Shown here: in pieces, positions 38,195 to 49,690 of the stretch
How positions within the stretch are numbered: the first letter of the stretch is position 1
Layout of the letters: every line of letters begins with the position of its first letter
DNA from: Takakia lepidozioides
Taxonomy: Eukaryota > Streptophyta > Takakiopsida > Takakiales > Takakiaceae
Assembly: GCA_030704615.1 (NCBI GenBank)
Contig: CM060731.1
Location: 10,168,001-10,232,000, forward strand
DNA: 64,000 nucleotides
Direction of reading: 5' to 3'
The notes under the pieces: model-generated
Databases searched by the model: none
What the model saw: only the letters and a program-made list of their open reading frames with translations
What the model was told of the DNA's origin: nothing
Made by a program: the position numbers and the translations under genes

Positions 38195-39694
38195 AGCCAA
38201 AAGCACGTCAATGTCTCAATATTTTACATCAGATTACAGTCATCTGATGTACTTGGATTTCATAATTTTCATTGCTAACCTGCTATCGAAATATCCTGGA
38301 AAAAGTGATGGTCTAGTCTATCCTCCTTCTCCTAACTGGAGATTCTCAGTGCTGCAACCAAGTGAGTGCTAGACAGTGTGCCGAGGATTAAGGGCGCACT
38401 TCCATGGGCCCGTTTTTATGTCATCATGGATCTGGTATGGTTGAATGGGCCCTTTGAGGCACCCCTTCTAGAGCCCACCAAATTTATGTTGGGCTAATGA
38501 CAGATGTTACTCATCAGTTCTTTTTCTCCCCAAAGTTCATATGGTGTCAGTAATATGATACAACATTGTGTGGTATGGGGATTTCTGGGTGGCATTAATG
38601 GCTTTTGTGTGTCTTACATTGAAAATTTTCAAATCTCGTTGTTCAGCATACTACTGCTTGAAAACCTGATGTACAATTGTAACTTAAATAATTAAGTTAT
38701 TAGTATTCATACAATAGTAAAGATTATGGGAACGAAGCAGGCCCGGTATAGTCTAGGGATGTATTGAATAACATCAGATATCACCTTGCTAGATGTAAGT
38801 TACACTGCAGTCCAAGTTTTTTCCGGGATACTTAGTGAGAGTGTTTTTCTGATTGGCAGTAGGTACTTGGGCTGAGTCTACTGCAGAAACTGGGCTCGTT
38901 TGATCCACACGAGCCAGCAAAGAGCCAGCGATCTGAAACCAAGTCCAGCAAACTTTTCTGATATTGCTTCTGCCAACCACGATTTCCACGGGCGCCCAGT
39001 GTTTCATTCTTCAGATATGTAGCAGAAACTTTGTGGCATACGTGTTTTCTGTGGATGATGTCAGTAGAGAGCTTTTCCTGCACTGTGCTGCAGCTTGCTT
39101 GGTAAGCCTGGCCCCCATCATCGCGGCTACCTTCCTGGCCACTTGAGCTGGCGCCCCAGTACTGGCGCACTTGCAAAGCTCGCGCCCAAGTTGGACCTCA
39201 AACAACTTGTTGAGCTGTCCCACCTGACACACATGCAGTTGAGACACTGTGCCGCCACCCAAAAGCACCGACTCCCCATCAAATTCCCTCGCAATCACCC
39301 CACCGAAGTCGGTAATGCTGCAGCTAAAAAGGCCTGCATCACACCCCACGGAAGCATGGAAGATCTCTTCCTCATCAATGAAGCATAAAAATTGCTTTCC
39401 AACATGCTCGAGTCCAAAATGCATCCCACTCCTATAGGCTATTATCATACCTACACGAATCACTCCGGCTCTGAAAAGTTCCTACAGCTGGCTGTTCGAG
39501 CTGAAGCATGAGATGGTGGACCTCTCTCGGGATGGCTGTCTGCTTTGAACTTCGAACTTTGAAGCGGGATATTTGTAATTCCTTTTGAACAATCTTCTGC
39601 TGTCAATTCCTAGTCGTTGACTGACTCTACACAATAGCTTATGGTACGTTAGCTTTGCAAAGCAGAATACATTCTCATTTGCTTGAGATCAAAA
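38195..39694. other. USB1 3' flank and gene-poor DNA
   Basis: No convincing gene apart from one orphan frame on the minus strand, listed separately. The first 600 bp are AT-rich 3' flank. Confidence 0.4.
39011..39463 (-). CDS. Unrecognised 150-codon reading frame
   Basis: The frame contains HASVGCDAGLFSCSITDFGG, VIAREFDGESVLLGGGTVSQ and APAQVARKVAAMMGARLTKQ. Composition looks coding (regular hydrophobic spacing, balanced charge), but I recognise no family. It could be an exon of a larger gene or a chance frame in relatively GC-rich DNA. No start context or splice signals settle it. Confidence 0.3.
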   Translation of the reverse strand: MIRVGMIIAYRSGMHFGLEHVGKQFLCFIDEEEIFHASVGCDAGLFSCSITDFGGVIAREFDGESVLLGGGTVSQLHVCQVGQLNKLFEVQLGRELCKCASTGAPAQVARKVAAMMGARLTKQAAAQCRKSSLLTSSTENTYATKFLLHI

Positions 39695-40176
39695 GGCTCA
39701 GAATTTTGTGTGGCCTCGTCGTTATGAGGCTGGTCAGACGACCGTCAGGCCGTCTCACTAATATAGGAGCAAACTACCTTCATGCCTCAAGGACTTAGAA
39801 TTTTTTTGGCATATGAATTTTACAACTACCTCCATGCAGGTAGTTTTAGGATTTTCTACATGAAGGTCGTTGCAAAACCAAGCTGAAACTACCTGCATGA
39901 GAGTAGTTGCATACCACCTCCGCAGAGTAATATTACAGTAAGCACCAACCACCGGAACTACGTTCAAGGAATGGAACCCCAGACCTGCATTGCCACACCG
40001 CCATCGACCTATCACCAGACCAACAACCTCCGCCGTGCCAGTAATTCGACGTTTTTTCAATATATAAGAGAAACAGGGGAATAGGGATCGTTTTAATGTA
40101 GCGGGGCCGCTGTCAGGTCCTGTCCCCTCTGCACCCTGCGGCCTCATTACGACGAGGCCACACAAAATTCTGAGGC
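39695..40176. mobile_element. Mutator-like MITE (482 bp)
   Basis: Terminal inverted repeats at 39695-39730 and 40141-40176 are 36 bp with two differences (core CTCAGAATTTTGTGTGGCCT). They are flanked by a perfect 9-bp direct repeat AGATCAAAA (39686-39694 and 40177-40185). A 9-bp duplication with long TIRs is the Mutator (MULE) signature. There is no transposase frame, so it is non-autonomous. The interior (39790-39920) holds further short inverted copies around ACTACCTgCATG. Confidence 0.88.
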
Positions 40177-40439
40177 AGATCAAAATCGGTATACATACTG
40201 AGAAGGTATTTGGGTTGTCAGTCACGCTGATCACTCTGCCCAGCTGCAGAGTCAGCGCAGCTGACAGCCCACATAGGTATTCATGGTTGTGTCCCCTTCT
40301 ACAAAGGCCTGCAATGCGGCAGGTATTTTGTAGCACAACAAATGATGTCACTCTTCCATAACGACCTACCTACCTACCACGCACCTACCCCTGTGTACCC
40401 TTCCGTTAGGTACCGATTCGATGGAGTGGATGGATGACA

Positions 40440-40740
40440 ACGTGCATCCAATGGGGCGACTTTCCCGTGTTCGTAGACACCGTCCACCGAAGGAAATCCA
40501 ACTAGCGCGACCCGGTCTGGTCGGATGCCCGCGCGGGCCTCCGACACGTGTGGAGGGTCCGCCGCGGGTGCCTGTGCCTACCGCCACGGTGCGCCGCAGC
40601 GCAGCTGCGGTGAGCCGCGGTGTCGAGCGCCAGCCGACATGGGAGGCATCGCCCGGACCGGTTTGGTGCACTGGGGCCCGCCACCGCGCCGTCGGGGTCG
40701 AGTGGCGGTCGCAACGGAGCAAAGATTCATCTGTTAGTGC
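40440..40740. other. GC-rich island
   Basis: A sharply GC-rich block (repeated CGCGG, GCCGC, CCGCC) in otherwise AT-leaning DNA. Frames stay open on both strands because stops are rare at this composition, and no domain is seen. It lies about 1.4 kb upstream of the start codon at 42172 and could be a CpG-rich promoter segment or foreign insert. Confidence 0.5.
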
Positions 40741-41511
40741 ATCATTCATCCAGAAGGATGAGGGAATACGACTGTCCTTTGAGAGCAAGTCGTTCTCTCG
40801 CGGTCTTCTTCCTCCGATCGATCTCTGGGGGTCTTATTAAGTACTCTCGTCTCTCAGCTCTGGCGGCGGTTGCCCGCTGGCTGTACTGGTTGGTGGGACG
40901 TCCTAGCTTGGGATTGAATGCAGAAGGTCCTGGACAACTACACTGACAATATCTCTTCTCGGGTTCTCAGAAGAAGTCGTTGACAACTTCTGTCTTTGTC
41001 TACCGCCGGTTTTAGTAGGAGCTTGTCCCTTGAGCTCTCTCTCTCTCTCTCTCTCTTCTCAGCCGTCTTTCGGCTATACTTAAAGTTTCGAGTCTTGGGA
41101 TTTCCAGAGCAGAGCCTTTTCGTGAACAGATTGGTTGTGTTTGTAGAGGCTGATGATCTTCTCTCTGTTCATTTTATCAATCTGTGGGTAGCTCTAGTGT
41201 GCATTAGCGAGTCGCGTGCCAGTGCGTTGCTGGTTCGAGTTTCTCGTTTGATATTCGTTTACCAGCCTGTGTTTGTATTTTTTTTAGCTAGCATTCTGCA
41301 TGAAGCTTCCAATGTTCTCTTCATTGAGCTACCTGTTTACATATGACCACTTGTTTGCGAAAGGGTTCTTTGCGACAGTCGACTCTTCAAGTCTGTGTAC
41401 CTTCCTAGGTAGACATATATAAGTACATCTTCGAAATATCCTCCCGACATATCATCAACGCTGCTCTAAGTTAGATCTTTCTTACCTGTCCTACGTCAGA
41501 ACTTCCTGAAA

Positions 41512-41586
41512 ATGTCGCTGTTATCGAGCAAGCCACAGTTTATGAAGGCCTCAATTGACCAGGCTTCTATCGTTGATACCAATTAG
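41512..41586 (+). promoter_or_regulatory. Possible upstream ORF in the leader of the 42172 gene
   Basis: A 24-codon frame (MSLLSSKPQFMKASIDQASI, then VDTN and stop) lies about 585 bp before the main start. The preceding DNA has a CT-microsatellite (41036-41057) of the type common in plant 5' leaders. Whether it is in the mature transcript is unknown. Confidence 0.3.
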
Positions 41587-42171
41587 CAGTAAAGTCTACT
41601 CAAGTTTGCACATTCTGGCAGGGTTGGCAATCCTCTGAAAGCACTACCAGGACATGCGGATTGTTCTGATTTGAGGACTTCCCTTGGTAAACCCTGTTCA
41701 CGCTGACCCGTGAAAGGGTCTCTCGAGGAGTACTTATGTGGGACAAGGAAGTTGTTCCACTGCTGTTAAGATCCTGTTACTTGCATACTCTTTCTCCCCT
41801 CAAGTGAAGAAAATGCTAACGTAGTTTAACTATTTGTGAGTTGCATTCCAACATCTCATCTGGAAATCCTCCCAACTCTCCCGGGCAGCATTCCCTTGCT
41901 GAAAATAGATTTTTCTTACAGCGTCCTTTCAGTTTGTTGTGTTGGACCCCTTGTCTTCCATGCTGGTGTGAAACGGGTAAAAACCATGATTGATTGCAGC
42001 TCTGGAAAAAGCACAGGGGTAGTGGCCAGGCTGAAGCGCGGTAGTCAAAATGTGATTTTGGTGTAACAGTCCGTTTGAGGGAAACGGAGAGAGGCTGTGC
42101 GTAAAAGAGATTTGATTACAGACGCTGAAATTCAGTCTCTGTGAGCAAGTCTTACATAGCTGTCCAGTATA

Positions 42172-43452
42172 ATGTCTCGATATACGAGGTTGAAGCGCAC
42201 CGGATTCGGCAAAGATGATGAAAGAGATACCTATTTGTTTAGTACTTCTGATCGAACTCCTCGCGAAGGCATGGGGACGGCTCAATCCACTTTCCCAGCA
42301 AGCTCGAACTCTCTGAGAGTAACCTCACCAGGAGATGTTCAAAGACAGCCTTCGGACTCTCCGCGAGCCAGCTCAGTCGGGGAAAGGATTGAGTGGTCCA
42401 ATGGAACCTCGACTGGATATCAAAATGGCATTGTAAATGGGAGTGAAGCTTGGCATGGGGCTTCTGCTACGAATGGACCGCGTTTGTCCGTAAGTGAGCG
42501 TGCCCAGGACACAGCGCCCACCCACAATGGCGGCTCAGCGAACACAGGACCCTCCAAGTCAACACAACAACGAGCTGAAACTGGGCAATGGCCAGCATCT
42601 TTGCAACATGAGGGTTCTTACAGGCAAGATAAAGATCGGACGACAAAAGGGCAACGAGGGCTCCCAGTGGAAAAACCATCTGAGCAGGGTGCCCTCGGTG
42701 TGCCAAAAACTCCATCTATGTGGGAAGAAAATGGCCGGTCGGCAGCCCCGCCAGCTCTCCAGCGGTCGGGGTCTTTGAGTGAAACTCGCGTCAATGGTGC
42801 GGCTACAGCTACGGATCAAAGTGGGCACCTTGGGGCTGCATTGAAAAGGAACAGTTCAGTAAAAGAAATTCAGGGGTGGGTAGCACAACGAACGCCATCG
42901 ATGCGGGTATCTGGGCAATATCCTGCGCCAGAGGCCGACAAGAGCTCCGGATTGAAAAGTGATAACAAAGCGCCATGGGAAGAATTCAGACTACAGCATA
43001 ACTCGTTGGAGGTAGATTCTCTGCAAAAACCGCAGTCGATGAGAGATGATGACTTAAGTTATGGTTCGTCCGAGAGGAAAGGGGGAGGCTATGTTGCCAG
43101 AGAAAGTCGCGGAAACGCCAATGGAGCACCTAGGTCATTCAAATTTCAGAAAGCAGTGTCCATGAGAGAAGGGGGAGCTCATTCTGACCAAATCATGCAA
43201 ATGGCTCTTGCCTATACTGAAAGAGAAGGGATTCCACATGCCGTCCTTGAATGCGCGGCCTGCGGGAGAAGCCTTGCAGTCATAGTGCAGGGCAACCCGG
43301 GGATTGAAACTTCCTTCTGCCAGACCTGTCGTCCCGTAGCCCTTGGGAGCTCATCCAACACTCGAGAGCCGAAGAGGAAGAATAAGGGGCTGGTTCAGTA
43401 TTGTCGCAAGATCCTCCATCTTGGACGCAAGCCGAATCACCAAAGGTTATGA
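42172..43452 (+). CDS. Disordered protein with basic-x-x-Ser repeats and a C-terminal zinc ribbon
   Basis: Single-exon frame of 426 residues, family not recognised. Residues 1-340 are Ser/Gly/Gln-rich and look disordered. Six copies of a short motif stand out: VPKTPSMWEE, LQRSGSLSET, LKRNSSVKEI, AQRTPSMRVS, LQKPQSMRDD and FQKAVSMREG. These fit hydrophobic-x-(R/K)-x-x-Ser, the CDPK/SnRK target consensus. Near the C terminus (about 355-400) a four-cysteine ribbon CAACGRSL...FCQTC should bind zinc, and a basic tail (REPKRKNKG...RKILHLGRK) follows. The role is unknown; a scaffold regulated by phosphorylation is an inference. The start MSRYTRLKRTGFG is the first ATG of the frame. Confidence 0.75.
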   Translation: MSRYTRLKRTGFGKDDERDTYLFSTSDRTPREGMGTAQSTFPASSNSLRVTSPGDVQRQPSDSPRASSVGERIEWSNGTSTGYQNGIVNGSEAWHGASATNGPRLSVSERAQDTAPTHNGGSANTGPSKSTQQRAETGQWPASLQHEGSYRQDKDRTTKGQRGLPVEKPSEQGALGVPKTPSMWEENGRSAAPPALQRSGSLSETRVNGAATATDQSGHLGAALKRNSSVKEIQGWVAQRTPSMRVSGQYPAPEADKSSGLKSDNKAPWEEFRLQHNSLEVDSLQKPQSMRDDDLSYGSSERKGGGYVARESRGNANGAPRSFKFQKAVSMREGGAHSDQIMQMALAYTEREGIPHAVLECAACGRSLAVIVQGNPGIETSFCQTCRPVALGSSSNTREPKRKNKGLVQYCRKILHLGRKPNHQRL

Positions 43453-46400
43453 GAACATTACATCTCTCTCTAGCTGCATCCGGCCAGGTGGTCATCCTAT
43501 GATCCAACAGATTGCCCAAGACTACGCCACTGCCCAGTTGAAGCTGAAGCCGGATAGACAAATTAAGGCGAAGTAATCGAGAGGTGGAAGAGGAGCCTGA
43601 GCGAGAAGACCAGCATCTCTCCCTCCAAATTGGTAGAAAGAAAGATGGTGTCTTTCTGGATGGACAGGTTCCACTAGGCTAAGCTTGTGGATTTCACTTG
43701 TCTCTGTCATTTTGGCACAAGAAAGGTTTACTGTGTACAGAGTTGCCTGCAGATGCACATTATTACTTGCAGGCGCTAAATTGGGTGCCATGCATGAACA
43801 TTTGTTCAAAGAAATGTACAATGGGGTCCAAGTTGGGGGTGACTCTGCAACCTGCAGAAAGAAAAGGTCTGTGTACAACAAGTAGGACTATTGCATACCT
43901 AGATCTCTCAACTGCAACATGAACAGTAACGCACTGTTGTCTCTCCCCTCTGCCTTCATGGCCCTCGCAAGTTTTGCACTGTAGGCTTAAGGCTCGTTTG
44001 CTGACGCATCCAGAACTCTGCATATGGGGGTTACCTTTAGTCATTTCCCTCGTGCGATTCTCATTAACAGTAGCGTTCATGAATTTGGGTACTGGTTAGC
44101 AGGAGTTTTAAATTCAGTAGGTCAAGGTTGGGTACTGGCACAACAGCATACTCCCTCATATTCCCAAAATAATCAAAGCATATGCCATGTCAGGTCTAAT
44201 AATGCTGAAAAAACCAGGTGAAAATATGTACATCTGCAAAAGTTACCTTAATTTTTCATGTTCGATAAATCCCGGGTCCATATGAAGGTAAGGGTTTAGC
44301 TTCTTACAACATGTAAGCTTAATTTGTCATGTTTTATTTGTGTAATTACCTTCAAGCAGTGTTATATAAATCATATCCATCACGTCGCATCAGAAATTGA
44401 CATTGACGCGACCTACATCACGTCCGTTTTGACTGGGATAATGGTAAATATATTTGGGGGGTGGAAGATTGTCACATCATTAGTCACTTTGATACATGCG
44501 TTGACGATGTGACGGCGACAATATTGGCGGTCGTAACTAATTAAACATAAAATAAATATTTGCCCGCCGCCTAAATTTGACTATCGCAGTTAATATAAAA
44601 TAAAAGGTGAAATTGTCAAAACTCGGCAGTCGCAGCTAATTAAAAGATAGAAATATGTGAGATCGCAAAAATTCAACGGTCGCATATTTTTTTGCATAAA
44701 ACATAACGTTTGAGGCCGCACCTCTCTATGATTCACCATATCGCCTTTCAAATGAAAGAGAACTTTGTCAAATGGCGCCTCATGGCGAGGTTATTATCAG
44801 TGTTGCGCAGTCTGCAGATATTCGATTCAGCATCAAATCCCTTGCGGATCCGAACATGGATATATACATATATATTGGATCTGGCGGAGGTCAAAAAATC
44901 AAATATCCGGATATGAAGAGATGAGTTGAGCACCGGCGGTTTTGTATTTTTTTTTTAAAATTGATTCGAACTGGAATTAGTGGTCCAAAAGAAGCAGGTA
45001 ATTATGAATCCATATATCCGCATTTAAAACTGGAGGTTATAATAATCCGGATAATAGCCGATTATTGCGTTCCGATATAAACGAGGCGATCATAGTGATG
45101 AGCTGGCCCTCTCTTCATTTCATTTTGACGGCCCACCTAAAAGGAGCAGTAGCCGCAAGGTGAAGTGGCTCTTAGTTACGCCGCCTGTGCCGAAGTCGCC
45201 GAAGTCTTCTCTCTCTCTCACGTATTAATATTTTTAATACATTGGAATTTTTAACCTCTAAGGGCCAAAGTGACTCGAATGGGGTCGATGCTGTTTCCAT
45301 CCACAGAATAACTTCCATGGATGAATGTGGATGAAAAAGTGGACTGAATGGAAAAGGAGCACGGAATCCACCTGCACCTGGGTGAATTTATTGCACCCCA
45401 AAATAATAAAAACCTAGCCACCTACGATTTTCTAAGCCCTTAGGGGTACCCAAAAATCAGCGGTTGGAGGCCATGGAGCACAGTTGACCTGCCCATGTGG
45501 CAGGCCAATGTCATCATTTTGCGGCAATGGACCTAACAGCGGGCTGCATGTCCGACCGCCCGCCAAAGCGCCTGCGAAAAATGTTCTGCCGGCGGTTCAC
45601 ATTAGCTTGACCTGAAAATGATTATGAAACATAGAAAAAATGCCATCTAAAAATGCTACTTGCAGAGCCCACCAAAGTAATGTTGAGGCGAGACAAGCCA
45701 AGTAGCAAAGCTTAGCCTTCACCCTCTTTATATACACTCTCAAGTGGTGGGCCCTAGCCCACTCAAGTGGTGGTAAGCCTTCCCAAAGCTTGGTCAGCAG
45801 CTCCTCCACTCGACTGTAGAAGGAAGGTCCCACAGCCTCGTCATGTTTTTTTACTAACATGTTTTCCTTCTCGACACAGGGCCTTCATAACTATTACTTA
45901 CGCTTGGCTTCCAACCCCATTGGATGCTCCATTTTTTATTTTTTTTGTAACCTTCATAATTAATACCCACTAAAATTTGGGAACTTATTTATGATTTGAT
46001 TTTTTTGTGGAAGGAAATACCGGGGAGCGGGCCGCTCACAAATCAGGCCCCTTAATTATAGTCAGAGGAGAAAATAACCTCTTTCGTAGTAACAAGGGTT
46101 GTGCGGTTATTTGATTATTTTTATATCAGCCGGTTACGGATGTTTAAGTTCAACTTTGTGTTCACATCATCCGATTCCGGGGTTTTGGAGCTTTCCCGTT
46201 TCTGATATCCTACCGGTTGGCAGCAAATACAAAATTTAACCCTATGCGGCTATGGACAATTGGAGTTTATGTCAGGATGGATTCCAGCAATTCAGTATCC
46301 GGTTATCAAATAAATCCAAGTTTATTTTAATAAACTAAAATAACCCAAACTTAACCCATAAACGCAAGATGCCATTTTGGTGGGCCACCTCCAAAACTGG

Positions 46401-46970
46401 ACAAGCCTCATTGATGAGGCTATATCTGCACTGACTATTCATCTACAAAAATGAACCTTACCAACATTTATCTACCTACTACATCTAACTACTTGACACT
46501 AAAGCAAAAATCCATGGTGGAATTTTCAACTTCACAAAAAAATTGATGAAAAATTCATTTCACCAGGATGATTTGCTGGCTTGATATATTTTTTTGGGGC
46601 ACGGACCTTCGGATTCAGAAAGTAAAGAGGGTTAGAGGTGTGCTCTCCCAATTTGAGGACCAAATTCTGAAAATTTCAAGTGGCTCCTTTGTATGTCCAA
46701 TGAGGGGGGTATAACAATGGAAATTCCAGCGCACTCACAGATAGAATGCTCCATAGAAGCTTAAATTTTTTGCAGAATGGAAATTCCTTTGGTGTAGTCC
46801 TCCATTGCAAGAAGGTAAAGATGAACGTCGATTTGTTTTTGGAAATTTTATCATAATGCAAACTAGAACTTTAACCATATTTAATTCAATTGATTCCTCA
46901 ATATATAGCCTGAATAACCCGGCCGCACCGCGCTGCTAACGTAGCAACCAATGTTGTGCAGGTAAATAGA
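43453..46970. other. AT-rich gene-poor DNA
   Basis: The 3' flank of the preceding gene, then about 3 kb with only short frames. No RNA gene recognised. 44370-44720 contains loosely repeated phrases around cggtcg and gtcgcagctaatta that suggest an old repeat. Confidence 0.4.
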
Positions 46971-46972
46971 TT

Positions 46973-47215
46973 TTTGCTTATCCTCCGGGTAAGGGTAAAT
47001 AAAAATAAGAGGTTTATTTATCCTCCGGGTAAGGGTAAATTATTTATATGTCCATTTATTTATCCTACAGGTAAGGGTAAATTATTGATATGTCAATTTA
47101 TTTATCCTACGGGTAAAGGGTAAAGGCCAATATTTCGTCCGGGTAAGGATAAATACCAGGTAAGGATATATGATTTACCTTTTTTATACCCGCCGGGTAA
47201 ATAACGGATATATAG
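46973..47215. repeat. Degenerate minisatellite (TATCCTCCGGGTAAGGGTAAAT)
   Basis: At least five copies of a phrase close to TTTATCCTcCGGGTAAGGGTAAAT, separated by AT-rich spacers of unequal length. The unit is partly self-complementary (TTTAtCC / GGgTAAA). It is not a plant telomere repeat (TTTAGGG). Confidence 0.7.
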
Positions 47216-48386
47216 AAGGATATATAATTTTTTTAGTTTATTATGCTCAACTCAAAAAATATAACTAACTAATTAAGATAATCAATTGTCTATTTATTGG
47301 TTTAGTAGGCTCATTGTATCATATGTTGTCTAGGGATAGAAATAGACTAGGGAAAATGACCAGATATGAGTATATGTTAGTGCTGTCAAGTTATTTCACC
47401 ACTAGTGTGAAACTAGCTAGGAAATAGCTAGCTTTTACATATTGACATTTGGGATTGGCCCAAGTGTCAATCCAGGGGTCAAGGCAGATTTAGGCCCTGG
47501 AGTGGTTATCTTCACGGCAAGTGCGGGAGGCTCATCTTTCTCGAGTTGAGCCTCACCGCGCCTAGCTATGGCGCCGTAGTGTGGATTCCCCATGGCGTGG
47601 GGTGCACTTGACTTGACTTGTATTTGAGTGATGAGGTTATATATGCATGAGTTTATGCTTCAACTCGCATGAGCTTGTGCTTGTATTTTTCTTCTTTATC
47701 ACTCGAGAAAGATGAGCTCGTATCTGTAAGTATCAGATACGAGTTAGTTGTAGCACTTGTGGTTTTTGCTTGAGAATGAGAGAAACCAAGTTGTTATGCA
47801 AGGAGCACTGTGGAGCTCTTGGTTGTTAGAAGCGGAGGCGATGTGGGTTACGAGGTAGTACACCTTGGCATTCGATCTTTAGCTTCAGAGATGAAAGCAC
47901 CATGCTGTATGTAATTCCAGAGCACCTTGATGGTTTCAGATTGTGTACATGCATGAGCAAGCACGATTGGGAAGAGGACCAGTCAAGAGCAGGTTAGAGT
48001 GGCTTTGGTGGCAAAGCTGAGAACTGGACTTGGGAATGCGAGCTTTCATTGTGTGAATGATTACAAAACCAAGCGAAAAGGCTGATTTGGTTTGGGGCAA
48101 ATCAGTGCACTTTGTGGAGTATGTTGAGATTGGGTTTCAATCTCGAGCTTCAGCATTGAAAGGGCTCTTGTCATGGCAAGAGCAGGGCTAGAACAGGAGC
48201 TAAGAGGTGCGGCAAGGCCAAGGAATGTGCACCTAGGGTTTCAGAGCTTGAAAGAAGAGCCCTTGCACCACAATAGGAGTGTCTTGTGGCTGGAAATGTA
48301 AGCCTTAGGGTTTCTGGAGCTTGGCAAAGGCTGTGGAGTGCTTAGTCTTGTCTTAGAGAGCATCAAGGAGCCAAGGAGCCAAGATA

Positions 48387-48800
48387 GGGGGCTGATACCT
48401 CTTGTGTGAAGAGGTTGCATGTATGGAGCATGTATTCAGCTCATTGAAGCTTCCATCTTCAAGCTTGGAGGGCAAGCAAGGAAGAGGGAAGGGCTGACTT
48501 CCCTTATGTGAGGGCAATGCATGTGTGGAGCATGCTTTCAGCCTGTTGAAGGCTTGTACTTTCAGGTTTGGGAATGCAAGAAAGGAAGGAAGGGGTTGGT
48601 TTCCCTGTAGGGCATGTGTGGAGCATGCTTTCAGCCCGATGAAGCTTGTATTTTCAGGTTGGTGGGTGCAAGAAATGAAGCAAAGGGGCTGATTCTCTTG
48701 TGGTGAGAGTGGGGCATGTGTGGAGCATGCCTTCAGTCCATTGGGCTTTTGTTTTCAAGCTTTAGAGAGCTAGAAGAGAAGGTAAGGGGCTGATCTGCTC
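48387..48800. repeat. Tandem repeat of about 100 bp, four copies
   Basis: Units begin GGGGCTGAT or close variants near 48387, 48491, 48592, 48685 and 48786 (last copy partial). Each contains GCATGTGTGGAGCATGCTTT followed by CAGcc and a TTTTCAAGcTtGG-like end. GCATGTGTGGAGCATGC is itself an imperfect palindrome. Origin unknown; it may be the untranslated part of a large retroelement. Confidence 0.75.
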
Positions 48801-49234
48801 TTATGTAACAGTCCGACACTTGTAGAGCGTGTTCTAAGTTGGGGTTTCAACCTCAAGCCTAGATAGAGCATGGCTCTTGAAGTGGCAGGTATAGGGGGCT
48901 GGAATAGGCTCTAAGACAGATGCTATGGCCAAGGAAAGCGCTTAAATGAGTGCTCACAAGGACTGGAAACCAGCAAGGCTTAGTTGGTTGCCATTGAGTT
49001 TAGTGGTGTGTTTGGGGAGTCTAAGTGAGAAAGAAGGCTTGGTTTGTGGCAACCATTTTCCTCATGGCTTAGAGCTACTATTGGTGGTGTGTGGTAGCCG
49101 AAAGAGCAAGAATACCTTGCTGATTTCTTCACAGCCGCCATAGCTCGGTGCAAATAAGCCTAGAGTCCAAGAGACACAAACCCTAGCTTGGCGTGGCTAA
49201 ACCCTTTGGAGAAATGGTTAAACTGTCATGAGTG

Positions 49235-49690
49235 GCCATGGATGGGGCTGTGACGGGCTGTGCCATGTGGCCTGAGGGGCTGTGACAGGCTGTGCCCTGT
49301 GGCCTATGGGTCTGTGAGGGGCTGTAACAGGGTGTGTCATGTGGCCTGTGGGGCTGTGACGGGCTGTGAGGGGCTGTGACCTGTGGCCTATGGGGCTGTG
49401 AGGGGCTATGACAGGCTGTGCCATGTGGCCTGTGGGGCTGTGACGGGCTGTGCCCTGTGGCCTGTGGGTCTGTGACGGGCTGTGACGGGCTGTGGCCTTT
49501 GGGGTTGTGACCCCTGTGACCTGTGTAGGGCTGTGACAGGCTGTGCCTGTGGCCTTTAGGGTTGTGATGGGCTATGATAGGCTGTGGTCTGTGTGGGGCA
49601 GTGACGGCTGTGACCAGTGATCTGTGTGGGCCTGTGCTGGTCTGTGGTGGCCCGTGTTGACATGTGGACGGCCTGTGCTGACTCGTGGAG
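49235..49690. repeat. GGGCTGTGA minisatellite
   Basis: Many short copies of ggGCTGTGAcgGGCTGTG alternate with CCATGTGGCCTGTG, organised in higher-order units of roughly 30-60 bp. The minus strand stays open for 178 codons with a Ser-Gln-Pro-His-Arg repeat, which is a by-product of the DNA repeat. Confidence 0.8.

Noticed and set aside
40366-40840. Long frames on both strands in the GC-rich block
   Set aside because: Low stop density is expected at this GC content, and no domain or start context is seen.
46973-47215. GGGTAAA repeats as an interstitial telomere array
   Set aside because: The plant telomere repeat is TTTAGGG/CCCTAAA. These copies are part of a longer, spaced minisatellite unit.
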